Positions 1-11,267 are shown, counted from the stretch's first letter. The stretch: DNA of 64,000 nt from Liquidambar formosana (GCA_039720395.1 CM077820.1:12733848-12797847); one strand, 5' to 3'. A program made the numbers and translations. The notes: generated by a model from the letters alone, not told the origin.

Positions 1-1517
1 TCACGTTGTTTCTCATGTTTGTGCTTGTTGGGATTTGTGTATTTTTTGTCCGAAAAAAGCCAAGGCAGATGGCAGAAGATGTAAGCGCGTTAGAAACAGA
101 AAACTCATTTTCAAAATGGAATTATGATGGGAAAATTGTGTATGAAGACATCCTTGAAGCGACAGAGGACTCTGACAACATGTATTGCATCGGTGTAGGA
201 GGATCTGGAAAAGTTTACAAAGCACAGCTGCCAAGCGGTCAGGTAGTCGCTGTAAAGAAGCTGAGTTCCATGACTGGAGACATGGAGATTGAGAATATGA
301 GAGCTTTTAAGAATGAGGTTGTAGCCTTAAACAGAAATACGACATCGAAACATTGTGAAACTTTATGGGTTTTGTGCTCACAGAAAGAATACTTTCTTGG
401 TTTACGAGTTCATGGAAAGGGGTAGCTTGGCTAATATGCTGAGCAATGAGACAGGAGCCAAGGAGTTGGGTTGGGTGAAGAGGGTAAATGTCGTGAAAGG
501 TGTAGCCCATGCCCTGTCTTACATGCATCATAATTGCACACTGCCCATAATTCACCGGGACATATCAAGCAAGAATGTTTTGTTGAGCTCCGAACTAGAG
601 GCTCTTGTCGCAGATTTTGGCACCGCAAGATTTCTGAAGCCGGATTCGTCTAATTGGACCACAATGGCAGGCACATATGGGTATCTCGCTCCAGGTATAT
701 AAGCTCTAGATGTTCTCTGTTTTGGTTTTTTATTTTTATTTTTCCTTTTCCTTTTTGAATTAAACACATCATATTCGGGACTTCTAAATCATTTTGGATG
801 GGAAACTTTTAACTTCAAATGTTATGAAGAACACAGTCAGCCCATTTCCATTCCATGTGACATCCAAGCATGCTTTTAATGAATTTCAAAAATGTCCACT
901 CTAATTTGCAGTCAAAATTTCGGGTAAAATGATGTTCTTTCCAAATGATATGGCAGTGACATGCATCTTAATTTGCAATAAAAGAGACATTTCTGGCCTT
1001 CTGGGCAATTTGTTTTGGAATATTGAAAGGACCCCGGCCCACTAGTTAGTAGTAATGGGGAGTCAAAATAAGGAGTTTGCTTTTGTAGCAGCATTCATTC
1101 TCCAGAGGAAATTTTTTATTTCCTTAATGTTTATTGTTGTACAATAGCTTCTTTTATAAATAAAGTCCCGAAACACCCATTTCCAGTTAACTTACCTCTC
1201 TTGTTGCAGAGCTTGCTTATACCATGGTAGTGACCGAAAAATGTGATGTTTATAGCTTTGGGGTTGTGGCACTTGAAGTATTGATGGGAAAGCATCCAGG
1301 CGAATTTCTTTCCCTTAAACATTCATCAGCTGATCAAAACATCCATCTACACGATGTGTTAGATCCTCGCCTCTCGCCTCCTACAAATCAAAAGATTGCC
1401 AAGGAGTTGGCTTTTTTGGAGAAACTGGCTCTTTCATGCCTACATGACAGTCTACAATCTCGACCGAGCATGCACCATGTGTCTCAACTCCTCGAAATGA
1501 AGGCTGCTTTTGACTAG
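1..1517 (+). pseudogene. LRR receptor-like kinase, C-terminal kinase half (5' end outside window), frameshifted
   Basis: Plasma-membrane receptor kinase of the LRR class, closest by recollection to the Arabidopsis MIK2/At4g08850 type (subfamily XIIb). The window opens in the transmembrane helix (LFLMFVLVGICVFF), then a basic juxtamembrane stretch. Kinase landmarks: glycine loop GVGGSGKVYKA, ATP lysine in VAVKKL, catalytic HRDISSKN, DFGTARFL, TYGYLAP. Exon 1 ends at 694 (ccag|gtatat) and exon 2 starts at 1210 (ttgcag|agctt), a phase-1 intron that rejoins as APELAYT; exon 2 holds [13 protein letters not shown] and QSRPSM and stops at 1515-1517. The frame shifts near 329-331, where an A run is one base longer than the kinase frame needs; the downstream half is open in another frame. 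That means a pseudogene or a sequencing error. Ectodomain and promoter lie outside the window. Confidence 0.85.
695..1209 (+). other. intron of the receptor kinase gene
   Basis: A 515-base phase-1 GT-AG intron between subdomain VIII (TYGYLAP) and the ELAYT segment, the position usual for this RLK group. Donor ccag|gtatat, acceptor tgttgcag|agc. It is AT-rich and holds no open frame I trust. Confidence 0.85.
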
Positions 1518-2484
1518 ATAAATCCTTTGTCTCTCTATCTGTCTTTGAAGAGCTTATGCGATAAATAAGTGCATAGCAAACATAATTTTAAATCTTTTAA
1601 GGGTAGTATTAAATTTGTGTAATAGTTTCCTTTGTTGGTAGACTAGTCCTAAATTTTGTTGAAAGGCATCATAAAAAGAACTGTCTTTGTTCATTGCCAA
1701 CCAATATTATTAATTAGATTGCATTTTAGTTGTCTTTTATCACAGTTTGTATTCTAATCCTTTAAAACTAACGTCTATTCAGATGGTTGCCGTCTGTCAA
1801 GTTGGTTGAAAGCATAACAATGATCTCTGTGCTGAGTTAGTCCTGGCTTTGTGGAGCTCTTGAACTAACTGCTAATGTATTTTTGGTATGTTTGTGCGTG
1901 TTTGTATATTAAAATCCATTTGAGATTCTTGCACCTCTGCTTGTAGTCACCCCATTTTGAACTTTCTTCCTTGAAAAGACTCGAGGCCTTTTCTAGGAAA
2001 CCCACTTGCATTGTGTTAAATTAAGATGCAGGCCTATATTGGAAGTGAAGCTAACTTGAACACTTATTGTCAAGATTTCTTGTAATCAATGAATGTGTTC
2101 AATAAAACGCCCAATTAACAAAGTTAAAAAATGGGTTGTGCTCCAAATGGATCATGAATTTTATGCCATCCAACTGACTCTAGAATATTATTTAATATTT
2201 ACTAGTTTTAGTGCTCATAATCTGGACCATTGTTGATCGAAGAACTCAGTGCTGGCATTGAGTTTGGTCTTCAATATAACATCGACCAATTGGGATTGTC
2301 ATCACCATTACCTACCATTCATTCATCACCATCACCACCAATATTCATCACCCAAGTAGATGATCGACCAATCCTCGTCACACCCATTACCCTTCACCTG
2401 TCATTACTTTCCACCTACCATCACCACCACCACTACAATGGCACCACCCGAAAAAGAAGGAGATAGTGCAATTAAAATCGAAAC
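1518..2484. other. 3' flank of the kinase gene, no gene seen
   Basis: AT-rich sequence with weak plant poly(A) signals (for example aataaaac near 2101). From about 2290 to 2460 it becomes a CACC/ATC-rich low-complexity stretch whose short His/Pro-rich reading frames are not credible genes. A similar CCACC/ATC-rich stretch occurs at 45.3 and 47.0 kb. Confidence 0.6.
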
Positions 2485-2866
2485 AATTAATCAATCACGT
2501 GAGAAGAATTTAGAGCTTATTGCATCCACTACCTACGTACCCATCACCACGGCATAGGCCTAACAGCTTGACTTGAACCTCAATCATAGCAATATAGAAA
2601 TTATTGATCATCAACCACGAATGGAAATGCTATTACCAAGACACCCGGTAAAATGACATCGCAAAATGCATGAATTTTTTCCTTTTATTATTATTATTTT
2701 TATTTTTATTTAGGCCATAGGTTAAATGGATGAATCTTAGTGAGCGTGCTAGAAGCATGAAATACTCTACACTCTACAGCATACTAGATCAATCGTTGAC
2801 CATCTATTCTTTTGAATGGAAACTAACTAGTGGAGGCTCACTCTATTTAGTTCACGGAAATTGTGA
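2485..2866 (+). repeat. Degenerate copy of the peptide-gene upstream block
   Basis: Shares ordered short matches with sequence upstream of the 26.8-kb peptide gene: gagaagaatttagagctt (also 22.74, 57.16, 60.25 kb), cacggcataggcctaacagc (also 23.29, 24.65, 25.07 kb), then the cgtaaaacgcatga-like and gcgtgctagaagca-like pieces found at 25.75-25.80 kb. The hAT MITE found inside the 25-kb copy is absent here. No peptide exon follows. I read it as a relic of an old duplication. Confidence 0.6.
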
Positions 2867-3014
2867 AGGAATGTTGAGTAGAACGCAGCGGAAACCAAAA
2901 TTAAATATTTTATTAACACTGAACAAATTACACTATAGACATGAGACTCACCACAAAGAGACTAAACTCTCACTCACACAATATTACCATACTTGTAATA
3001 CACATTGGACACCC

Positions 3015-3351
3015 TGATGTGCTTATTTGGACTGGCTGTCTTATTTTCCAGCAGCTATTTTCAGTGGTTTAGTTTATGCATTTATTTCTTTGAGTTTACA
3101 TGTAATTAGAGGATTAGCTAAGGGGTAACAAGGTCATTTTACTAGCCTTATACCTATAAATAAGGATCTGTCCAGCAGAAGAGTAGTTTTTCCCGAAATT
3201 AATCATTCAAAATAGTAGTTGTAAGAGCTTAGGCTCAATTTCTCTCCATTAGTCAATGGATCCTTTGAATTTCCTTCAATTTCTCTATGTTTCTCTCATT
3301 TTCTAGCCTTTTCTTAGCTAGTTTGCTTGAGTTTCTGGTGCAATTCTATCA
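3015..3351 (+). repeat. 5' LTR of the Gypsy element
   Basis: 337 bases starting TGATGTGCTTATTTGGACTG and ending in ca. Matches 6410-6746 without gaps. A TATA-like element (cctataaataagg, about 3152-3164) lies mid-LTR. Confidence 0.93.
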
Positions 3352-3353
3352 TT

Positions 3354-3365
3354 TGGTATCAGAGC
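3354..3365 (+). other. Primer-binding site, initiator tRNA-Met type
   Basis: TGGTATCAGAGC two bases after the 5' LTR, complementary to the 3' end of initiator methionine tRNA, the usual primer for plant LTR elements. Confidence 0.9.
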
Positions 3366-4119
3366 TTGTTCGATTCCCTGTGACGAAGTCTAAGTTCTCT
3401 GCCGAGATGAAGTTTGAAGCCTCAGTTGTGATCGAGACACCTAGGGTTTGCCGAGGGTTGATCGAAACTTCATGAAAGCAGAATTCGATCCTGTGATGAA
3501 GGATTTCCTACTGTTTTCCTCTTTTCCCAGCGTCGAACTGCTGAAATTGACCTCTATCTCTGATCGATAATTGACTTAGGGTTAGTCAATTAAATTTTTT
3601 TAGTTTGGTCGAAGCTTTTGTAGCAATAATCAAAGCATTCTCTTGTTGTACCAGTGTCGTAGTGGAGATATTGCGAATTAGCTATGATCGCAACTGTCTA
3701 GGGTTGCTTGAAATTGATTGACACTGAACCTGGTAAGCAATCGAGTCCAATTTTCGCAGTCGACACTCAATTTGAAGTGCCTTATTGGTTCGATTCTTAC
3801 AGAAACATGATCGATCCTCATCGGTAGAGCCCATCACAGATATTGAAGCATCGATTTGCAGAGATTCAAGGTCGACGACTTCCTTCTTTGCTGCTGTTGT
3901 GCTCTATTGTTGCGTCTGCTGTGTCGATCTATAGTGGGGTTTTGTTTATAGTGACAGGACTCCACACAATTGATTTTATCCACTTCTTGCGACTGGGTTA
4001 GCTTATGATATAATTGGCTTACTGCTAGTTTACTGTCTTCAAGAGTGCTTTACAATTCTGCTGCCGTTTAGCTTTCATTCTCTTCATTTTAGACCAATAT
4101 TTGAGTACTTATTGCTGTT

Positions 4120-5472
4120 ATGGCTCAACGAGGCAGAGGTAGGGGCAGAGGAAATGCTATGAACATGGAGTTAGGGGCTGAAAATCATCCACCAGTGGGC
4201 AAACGAGATGATCCACCACAAAATCAGCAACAAGGAGATGAGATTGAAGCATTGAGAAGGCAAATTGAGGTCTTGATGGAGATGGTTCATCGACTCCAAC
4301 CTCCTAGTGAGGTCAATTATGAGTCCGAGGACATCGATACTTCTTTTGAGAATCCCTTTGGGGTTCACCAAAGAAGAAGACCTTTTATAGTGAAGCAAGA
4401 CTCCAAGTTGGAGTATAATATCAAAATTGATATTCCAATGTTTAGAGGAAGCCTAAATCCTGATGAATTTGTTGATTGGCTCTATTCCATCGAAAGAATT
4501 TTTGACTATTATGAAGTTTCCGATGAAAGGAAAGTGAAGTTAGTTTCTATTCACCTCCAAGGAAGTGCATCTTCTTGGTGGGAACAACTACAAATGGTTC
4601 GTCAAAGAAGTGGGAAAGGCAAGATTAGAGAGTGGAGCAAGATAAAAAAGAAGCTAAAGCACCATTATATTCCCTACAACTATATGCAAACTTTGTACAA
4701 GAAGTTGCATAACCTTAGACAACTTGGAAGTATTGATGATTACACCGAGGCTTTCTATCAACTACTTGCAAGGGTTGATCTCAATGAGAGTGAAGAACAA
4801 ATGGTGGCAAGGTATTTGAGTGGTCTTAAGCCTTCCATTTATGATGTTCTTATGTTGCATCCTTTGTGGACTGTTTCGAAAGCCTACAACCGAGCCTTGT
4901 TGGTAGAGAAGTAACATAATCAGAATGTTTCTAGAGCTGGACAGCCATACCAAAGCTACTCTAGAGGTGAAAATTCAACACAAGTTGAAAAGGGAAGTCA
5001 TATGGGTGCAAAACAACAAGCAAATGTTGCTCAGGTTGTTACTCCTACTCAAAATCAGTCTACTGCGTGTCGTGTAAGGGCTGGAAATCAGTTCCAAGAA
5101 GGGAATTTCAAGTGTTTTAAGTGTGGGGAACCGGGCCACAAGTCTACGGATTGTAGAAGGACGATGAGGGAGCGAAATAAAACACTTTTGATGGAAGAAA
5201 TTGCTGAAAATGTATGTCTTGATATGCCACCAACCTATGACCAGCTCTTAAATGAGGAGATTGGTGGTGATTTTAATCATGAAGATGGCATGGCACTTAT
5301 GATGAGAAAGACTCATCTTATTCCCAAGCATGAGACCGAGGAAGATTGGGTGAGAAACAATGTTTTCTATACAACTTGTAGCATTGGAGATCGGGTTTGC
5401 AACATGATTATAGATGGAGCAAGTTGTGAAAATGTAGTTTCTCAAGAAGTAGTAGACAAGTTGCATCTTTAA
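4120..5472 (+). pseudogene. Gag and start of protease of the Gypsy element, interrupted
   Basis: The first part (4120-4914) starts with an RG-rich tail (MAQRGRGRGRGN) and then a retrotransposon Gag core with the typical RGSLNPDEFVDWLYSIERIF stretch and WWEQL. An in-frame stop ends it at 4914. The second part (5002-5472) contains a CCHC zinc knuckle (CFKCGEPGHKSTDC) and a retropepsin-like site written IIDGASCENVVS, in which the usual DSG/DTG triad is altered. The stop and lack of polymerase mean this copy cannot make a full polyprotein. Confidence 0.85.
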
Positions 5473-5584
5473 ACTCATGAACACGCCCATCCTTACAAGC
5501 TTTCTTGGTTCAAAAAGGGGAGTGAGATCAAAGTTACCAAGAGGTGTTTGGTGTCCTTTTCTATTAGAAAGAAGTACTTTGATG

Positions 5585-6056
5585 AGTTTGGTGTGATGTA
5601 GTGCCTATGGATGTAGGCCATATTCTTCTTGGAAGACCTTGGCAATATGATTGTCAAACCATTCATGATGGGAAGAGAAATACCTGCATTTTTTCAAAAG
5701 ATGATCATCAATACACATTGCTGCCCATGAAGGAAAGGTCACTTCCTAAGCCTTCACCAACTAGTCTACTTACTTCCAAGGACCTCATGGTGGAAAGCAT
5801 TGATAATGGTGGTTTTGATGCCTTACTGTCATGTGATTATGAAACTGATTTGGGGCTTTCCACTGTTGTTTTTGAGTTTCCACCGCCATGTTTTGATGAG
5901 TTTCCTTGTCATTTATCTTCCGGATTGTCTCTTATGGATGATATGCCACCTATCTTTGATGAAGAATCCGAGGAAGTTTCTTTTACCAACATTACTCATC
6001 AAATTACTCCTTTGAAGGTGGTTGATTTTATTAGCAGTATCAACATGAATCCTTGA
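5585..6056 (+). pseudogene. Protease C-terminal region of the Gypsy element
   Basis: Contains the MDVGHILLGRPWQYD motif that follows the flap region in plant Gypsy proteases, then an acidic tail without known domain. It is out of frame with the preceding block. About 350 further bases to the 3' LTR hold no reading frame; reverse transcriptase would be expected there in a full element. Confidence 0.75.
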
Positions 6057-6409
6057 GTAGTGATTGTTTTTGGGAATTAGATTATGTATATAGTGATTTG
6101 AGTTCCAAGTTTCCAAGTGGTTTGGGTAAAGCTTCTTTACCTTTCCAAAGATGATATATGGTGAAGAAGTGTCCATGGCTAAATTGTTGCTGAATGTTCA
6201 TGCTCTTTAGCGGTGCGGTTGTGAGAAATGCAATGTTAAACACAAAGTCAAAGCTGAAGTTAAGAGGAAGAAACTTCTTTTCAAGGTTCGAGACCTTGCG
6301 TAGCTGGTTTTGAATGAGAGAACCAAGCCAACTAGCCGTGTTATAGAGGTATCAACTTCGTCATTCCATTCCAAAAACTTGAGGACAAGTTTTCTTTAAG
6401 AAGGGAGTC

Positions 6410-6746
6410 TGATGTGCTTATTTGGACTGGCTGTCTTATTTTCCAACAGCTATTTTCAGTGGTTTAGTTTATGCATTTATTTCCTTGAGTTTACATGTAA
6501 TTAGAGGATTAGCTAAGGGGTAACAAGGTCATTTTACCAGTCTTATACCTATAAATAAGGATCTGTCCAACAGAAGAGTAGTTTTTCCTGAAATTAATCA
6601 TTCACAACAGTAGTTGTAACAGCTTAGGCTCAATTTCTCTCCATTAGTCCATGGATCCTTTGAATTTCCTTCAATTTCTCTATGTTTCTCTCATTTTCTA
6701 GCCTTTTCTTAGCTAGTTTGCTTGAGTTTTTGGTGCAATTCCATCA
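6410..6746 (+). repeat. 3' LTR of the Gypsy element
   Basis: 337 bases, same length and ends as 3015-3351. Followed at once by CACCC, the second copy of the target duplication. Confidence 0.93.
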
Positions 6747-7122
6747 CACCCTCACTTTAGCACTTACTCACACCTTAGAAATTTTACACTCACATACACG
6801 CAAGAGACACCACACACTCACACTTAAATAAACTATACACATATTACACCTTATAACACCCTCACCTAGATTTGAGACTTCCCACACCACACTACACGTA
6901 CACACAATGGAAGACTCACTCACACTTGAGTTTCACTCTACACAGCACACTAGGAACTCACATACTCACACACAACTTATGATACACTGAAGAACACCCA
7001 AGATAACACTCACAAGCTGCTCTCACTTTTCACGCCCAAAATGGGATCCTTGCTCCCTTTATATAGCTGCTGTTGCCGACTTAAATAAGTCGGTTCCTTG
7101 TTGTTTGGAAGCTCCTAGAACA

Positions 7123-7570
7123 AGAACCGTCTAGAGCGAAGAAGAAGAAATATAAAGAAGAGAAAGAAGGAGAAAAATCTCTTGAGAGAAGAGAAGAGGA
7201 AGAAAGAAAGGAGAAGATTGTAGAAGGATTTAGGGAGAGAAACTTCAAGAGATAGAGAAAGAAGGAGAGTGCACTGGAAATTTCTGGAGAAGCAAAGAGG
7301 CGGTGGTGACCTCTTCAACAAGGAAAGAAAAGGGAAAGGAAAAAAAAAATGAAAGGAATATAGAAAGTTTTCTTATGTTTGGTTATAGAAAAATGAGAAA
7401 GAAAGAAAATTAAATTATTAAGAAAAGTGATTTTTCTGTTTGGTTGTCTAGGGAAAAAAGATAGGAAAGAAAAATCATTGTCAAAGTGATGCAGTCCTTG
7501 TTGTAAGTCCAATAAAATTTCATGTATAAAAAGAGCATGCAAAAATTTTCTGAAAACTCTTTCTTTTATC
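7123..7570. repeat. Purine-rich GA/GAA stretch
   Basis: About 330 bases from 7137 are almost pure A/G on the plus strand (aagaagaagaaatataaag and similar). Reading frames on the minus strand here are Phe/Leu-rich artefacts of this bias. Confidence 0.6.
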
Positions 7571-7665
7571 ACCTTGCACTAGGTGAATGTAATATTCCAC
7601 AATTATAAGTCAGATTTTTAATCATTCATCAAGGTGAGTTATCAAAGTCACTCAAATGGATTAGC

Positions 7666-7792
7666 AAAGAAAAATTAACTTGAAGCCACTAAGGCTAATC
7701 TAGTTGTGCGGGAGGTTGAGGTAAATAGTAGGAGTAAGACAAATTAGGGGTTGAAACCCTCCCATTGTACCAAAAAAAGAAAAATTAACTTG
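7666..7792 (+). mobile_element. Short SINE with 17-base target-site duplication
   Basis: A 93-base body (7683-7775) is flanked by perfect 17-base direct repeats, AAAGAAAAATTAACTTG, at 7666-7682 and 7776-7792. The body has an A-box-like element (aaggctaatctagttgt) near its start and a B-box-like element (ggggttgaaaccctcc) about 40 bases later, as in tRNA-derived SINEs, and ends in a short A run. Long variable target duplications are the mark of LINE-driven retroposition. Family not recognised. Confidence 0.65.
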
Positions 7793-8165
7793 TTCCGAAG
7801 GGTGAATTATCCATATTCACTCATAATTAAAACAAATATAAAAATTCAGTTCATGGATCATGTGAGCATGTATCTAAGAGTGGATCTTTTGCTCCACAAT
7901 GTGATTCTGACATGACTTATATACATTAAAACAAAGCCAGAAACACCCATAGACACTCACTTGTGGCATTTTGACAAGATTTAAAAATTAAAATAAAATA
8001 AATTCAAAAGGAACCAACCACAAACTGAAGCCAACCCCAATCTGCTTCCAAGACATTGTAGCCAAAGTAAAATCATGAAATTTTTTGCAGGGTTTTAGTG
8101 CAAGCATAATGCTCTGGCACAAGTCTAACATGTACAAGATCCACAACTATACCTCTTCTAAACGG
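7793..8165. other. Intergenic, nothing recognised
   Basis: AT-rich sequence without repeats or coding signals that I can identify. Confidence 0.5.
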
Positions 8166-8640
8166 TTAAACAGCTTTCTTCTTCATCTTGGACCTCTTTA
8201 ACAGTTTGTTGTAGAGATTCCCTTTTGTAAAAACAGATGAAGATTGTAATCGAGCTTGCTCCATTTAAGCGAAGAACGTGTCACTCTCCTTGACTTTAGT
8301 TCTTGCATTTAACACAATCTGAAGAAATGTAGAAATGCTTTGAATGAATTCCCTTAGTCTGGTTCGAAAGTCAACTCCAAATCTAGATGAAGCATAGGCA
8401 ACCGTAAGCCCAGCAACGACAAAAGAATCTTTTAAGTCAAGCTCCAGAAGACATAGGAACCCAAGGTCTTTGTGGACTTAAGGAAATAAAGGGCTTCATT
8501 CATAGCTTCAGCAGTGGTCTCCTTTGCTTTGGCCCCATTTCGACTCAGTTGTTGAAGATAAGTTAAGGAAATGAGATCTACAATGAGGCAAACGCGAAGG
8601 ATAGGGCTTTCTCTTCGAATTTCTCTTCAGAGGGTTTATT
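8166..8640 (-). pseudogene. Broken gene of unknown family, minus strand
   Basis: The minus strand reads like real protein over about 150 residues, but in pieces: SLTYLQQLSRNGAKAKETTA, then a frame change into ELDLKDSFVVAGLTVAYASS and RFGVDFRTRLREFIQSISTF, an in-frame stop, and a basic tail ending LYNKLLKRSKMKKKAV with a stop at 8166-8168. The composition (amphipathic, Leu/Lys/Thr) and uninterrupted sense in one strand argue for a decayed coding sequence rather than chance. I do not recognise the family. The 5' end toward 8640 has another frame change. Confidence 0.5.
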
Positions 8641-8972
8641 CGAAAAAGAATGTAATATCCCTACTCTTATTTGGGGTTAATTATATTGTTTTGGTTAAAT
8701 TAGCGATTGGTTTCTGTCACTAATTTATTATTAAATAAACTAAATTATTTTGCTTTGATTTGGTGTTAAGTCTATACTCATTTTTTTTTCTTTTATAGAT
8801 GATTCAGTTTTAAAATTTGATAACATGTTCAGAATTTTATTTTAATCTTTTTTTGGAAATGTCAGAAAATTTATTTTATCAATATTATTTATTTATTTGA
8901 TGTTATTACGTGTTATACATGATAATTAATTGGGATGTCTTTATTTAATTTATTTTATGGGAAATGCTATGT

Positions 8973-9297
8973 ACAGCATTTATGCTTGTGCAACTAGAAA
9001 TACTTAACCTTTCTTCGAACCAACTTTCCGATGATATACCCCTGCAAATTGGAAAGTTATCTCCATTGTTCAACCTAAGCTTGAAAAATAACAAGCTTTC
9101 AAGCCACATACAATTAGGAATTGGAATTGTCCAATTTGGGTCCAACCAACGTTGGTTGGACCTCTCAGCCAACATATGCTAACTAGGCCAATTCCAGATG
9201 AGATTGGGGACTGCTCAAAACTGCAAAATATATGCTTGTGCAACAAATTCTTGAATGGCAATATCCCCTGTCAGATCGGCAATCTTGTAGAATTATA
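8973..9297 (+). pseudogene. LRR-domain fragment of a receptor-like kinase
   Basis: Three to four plant extracellular leucine-rich repeats: LEILNLSSNQLSDDIPLQIG, LFNLSLKNNKLSSHI, a frame change, then PIPDEIGDCSKLQNICL and FLNGNIPCQIGNLVEL followed by a stop. The LxxLxLxxNxLxGxIPxxIG consensus is clear. It has no signal peptide, membrane helix or kinase attached and is broken at about 9178. It is probably a fragment duplicated from an LRR kinase such as the one at 1-1517, same strand. Confidence 0.75.
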
Positions 9298-9480
9298 GAC
9301 TTTGTTAGATTAAATTGCAAAATGATCACCAAAAGGTAATTTTTTTCAAAAAGTTTTCTATACCGTCATTCCACTATTTGAGCATGTGATTTGAAAGAAG
9401 AAAAAAATAAACGAAATAAAAAATAAAATAAAATTCTCATGTTAACACGTGGCATGTCTACAGGAACCCATTCCTCCATT
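9298..9480. other. Intergenic, nothing recognised
   Basis: AT-rich sequence with an AT run at the right end. Confidence 0.5.
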
Positions 9481-9490
9481 ATATATATAT

Positions 9491-9520
9491 ATTAATAGTG
9501 AGCCTGTGCATTGCACGGGA
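9491..9520 (-). mobile_element. Degenerate Helitron-like 3' terminus
   Basis: Reads CCTGTGC-ATT-GCACGGG on the plus strand, a 7-base stem with one mismatch, next to an AT run. It resembles the hairpin and tail seen at 9883-9911 and 63740-63766, but the terminal CTAG is not preserved. Confidence 0.4.
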
Positions 9521-9882
9521 TAAAAAGAAGAACATGATATTTAATAAGAAAAAACCCAAATAAAAAAAAAAAAAGGCGTAAAAATAATATCTTACTTGTC
9601 CCAATACATTAGCATCATCAACCTCTTGATCCAACTTTTGAATCAAAATTATAATATAGATGTCAATTGGAAGGATTATATCTTTTAAATTGAAACAAAT
9701 GGTTACAACTTAACCATTAAAAAAATATTGTGATTTTTCAGAATAATCGAACGGTTACCACTTTTGAAAATAAGAGATACAATTTTTAAAAATAATTTTT
9801 AAAACACCTAGCAATAAAAAGGATGCCACGTGGTAGTGTAAAAAATTGTCATATGACAATTGTGAACACTACTTTATATATA

Positions 9883-9911
9883 CTAGATATTGTACACATG
9901 CGTTGCACGTG
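9883..9911 (-). mobile_element. Helitron-like 3' terminus (minus orientation)
   Basis: Plus strand aCTAGATATTGTACACATGC; on the minus strand this is a hairpin (stem GCACGTG/CACATGC, one mismatch) followed after a few bases by CTAGT, the 3' signature of Helitrons, which insert between A and T. The body would extend to the right; its 5' end was not found. Confidence 0.5.
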
Positions 9912-10559
9912 AATTTTTATCTAATAATAAAATAATTTTATGTTTTAAAAATTAACATACATGTTAATGGTTTTGCTTTTTCTAAAATATGATACGATAA
10001 TTCTATTTGGGTTTGAAGGTTTTTTTTTTTTTTTTGGGGGGGCCAACATAGGTATCCAAACCTTTAATCCAACTAATCCCCTATAAAATGGGTAAAGCCG
10101 TTGTCTACTACATTAATATCCTGATAAATCAGCTAAGTGATTGGCTCACAAGAAAATTTTATTAAGGGTTAAAGTCCAAACATGGATGTTGTGTTTGATG
10201 TATCTAATTTAAAGGACCCTGCTAGCATGATAGTCAAATCATGGCCACACAAAAGATATTAAGGGTTTTTAAAAAAAAAAAAAAAAAATCCACTTTTGTA
10301 GTTTAAGTGGTCAAGATTTGGCTGTCTGTTAGTTTGAGTTTGTATTTTTTTTTTTTTAATATTATTTATTTATAGAGAAGTAAAGTTTGACTTTATTTTT
10401 GCTAATTCTGTATTAATTAATGAAAAAAAATGAACAAAGGGATAATGTAAATCCTGATAATGCCATTTAGAAGTAGATTTTAAGTCCGTTTAAACGACCT
10501 CATGAGGTGGTGGCACTGCGTGGGTAGAGGTTCTGACAGTTTGGACACCTCGTTGCTTG

Positions 10560-10599
<40 letters not shown>

Positions 10600-11192
10600 A
10601 AGACCCTCTTAATAGTAGTAATTTACATCCATAGGATGATTAAAGGCCACGTGAGAATCTGCTCATATCAATTGTAGCAAAAAAAAAAAAAAAAAAAGAG
10701 TCCCATTTGGGATTTGAGATCTTTCAGCTTTTGAGTTGTGAACTTAGTTTCGGGCTTTCAGCCCTTACACTTTGTTTGGGGCTCTCATTAATTCAAATGT
10801 AAAAAAATATGTTTTATTTTTTGCCTTCCGCACATGATAGGGGATTAGTTAGGTATAAAGTATCTGAAAATATATATATATATAAAAGGCTAACCAAAGT
10901 TAGCTTAAAAAGTGTATAAGGTTCTATCTCTCTTTCAAGAGTTAAGAGGTTGAATGTAGGTTAACTATATAGGCTTTTGGACCCCTTTTGGTCTATGTCA
11001 TGTACGTGATCTTCCTTGTTTGTTATGTTTTTGAATTTCTTGTATGTGGTTAGGTGAAAAAAAATAAAATAAAATAAAATTGTCTTCAGATGATTATATA
11101 TGACATGTTCTATTTCATCCTATTCACAACATATACATTGTTGTAATATATTAAATATAATAGTAATATTAATATAAAAATCTATATTTAAA

Positions 11193-11195
<3 letters not shown>
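9912..11195. other. Repeat-rich intergenic stretch
   Basis: No credible coding sequence. It holds T runs (10021-10035 with a G run after it), A runs at about 10271-10287, 10562-10597 and 10680-10697, and a (TA) run near 10870. The sequence before the 36-base A run (10490-10561, gaggtggtggcactgcgtgg) could be a retroposon tail but shows no clear target duplication. Confidence 0.5.

Positions 11196-11265
<70 letters not shown>
11196..11265. repeat. (AT)n microsatellite
   Basis: About 34 uninterrupted AT units. The Tyr/Ile repeat reading frame over it is an artefact. Confidence 0.95.

Positions 11266-11267
<2 letters not shown>

Larger units (their letters stand above)
3015..6746 (+). mobile_element. 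Non-autonomous Ty3/Gypsy-type LTR retrotransposon (gag-protease only)
   Basis: Complete 3,732-base element with two 337-base LTRs, TG...CA ends and a perfect five-base target duplication CACCC (3010-3014 and 6747-6751). A primer-binding site for initiator tRNA-Met follows the 5' LTR and a purine tract (6398-6409) precedes the 3' LTR. The interior encodes remains of Gag with a CCHC knuckle and an aspartic-protease-like region, but there is no reverse transcriptase, RNase H or integrase. I counted about 12 differences between the LTRs (near 3.6%), so the insertion is not very recent. It sits inside the probable solo LTR at 2872-7122. Confidence 0.92.
2872..7122 (-). mobile_element. Probable solo LTR (Copia-like, minus strand), split by the Gypsy insertion at 3015
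   Basis: The segments 2872-3014 and 6752-7122 together form about 515 bases that start TGTTGAGTAGAACGCAGCGG and end ctagaaca on the plus strand. Read on minus, there is a TATATAAAG box near 7060 and a tail ending in ...CCGCTGCGTTCTACTCAACA, a common look for Copia LTR 3' ends. The middle is dominated by CACTCACA-type repeats. The five-base flanks (aggaa and agaac) do not match well, so the boundaries are provisional. Confidence 0.4.

Noticed and set aside
2230..2557. His/Pro-rich frames near 2.3 kb
   Set aside because: Low-complexity CACC/ATC sequence; no start context, splice or homology.
10490..10600. Possible retroposon ending in a 36-base A run
   Set aside because: No target duplication or box elements that I could defend.
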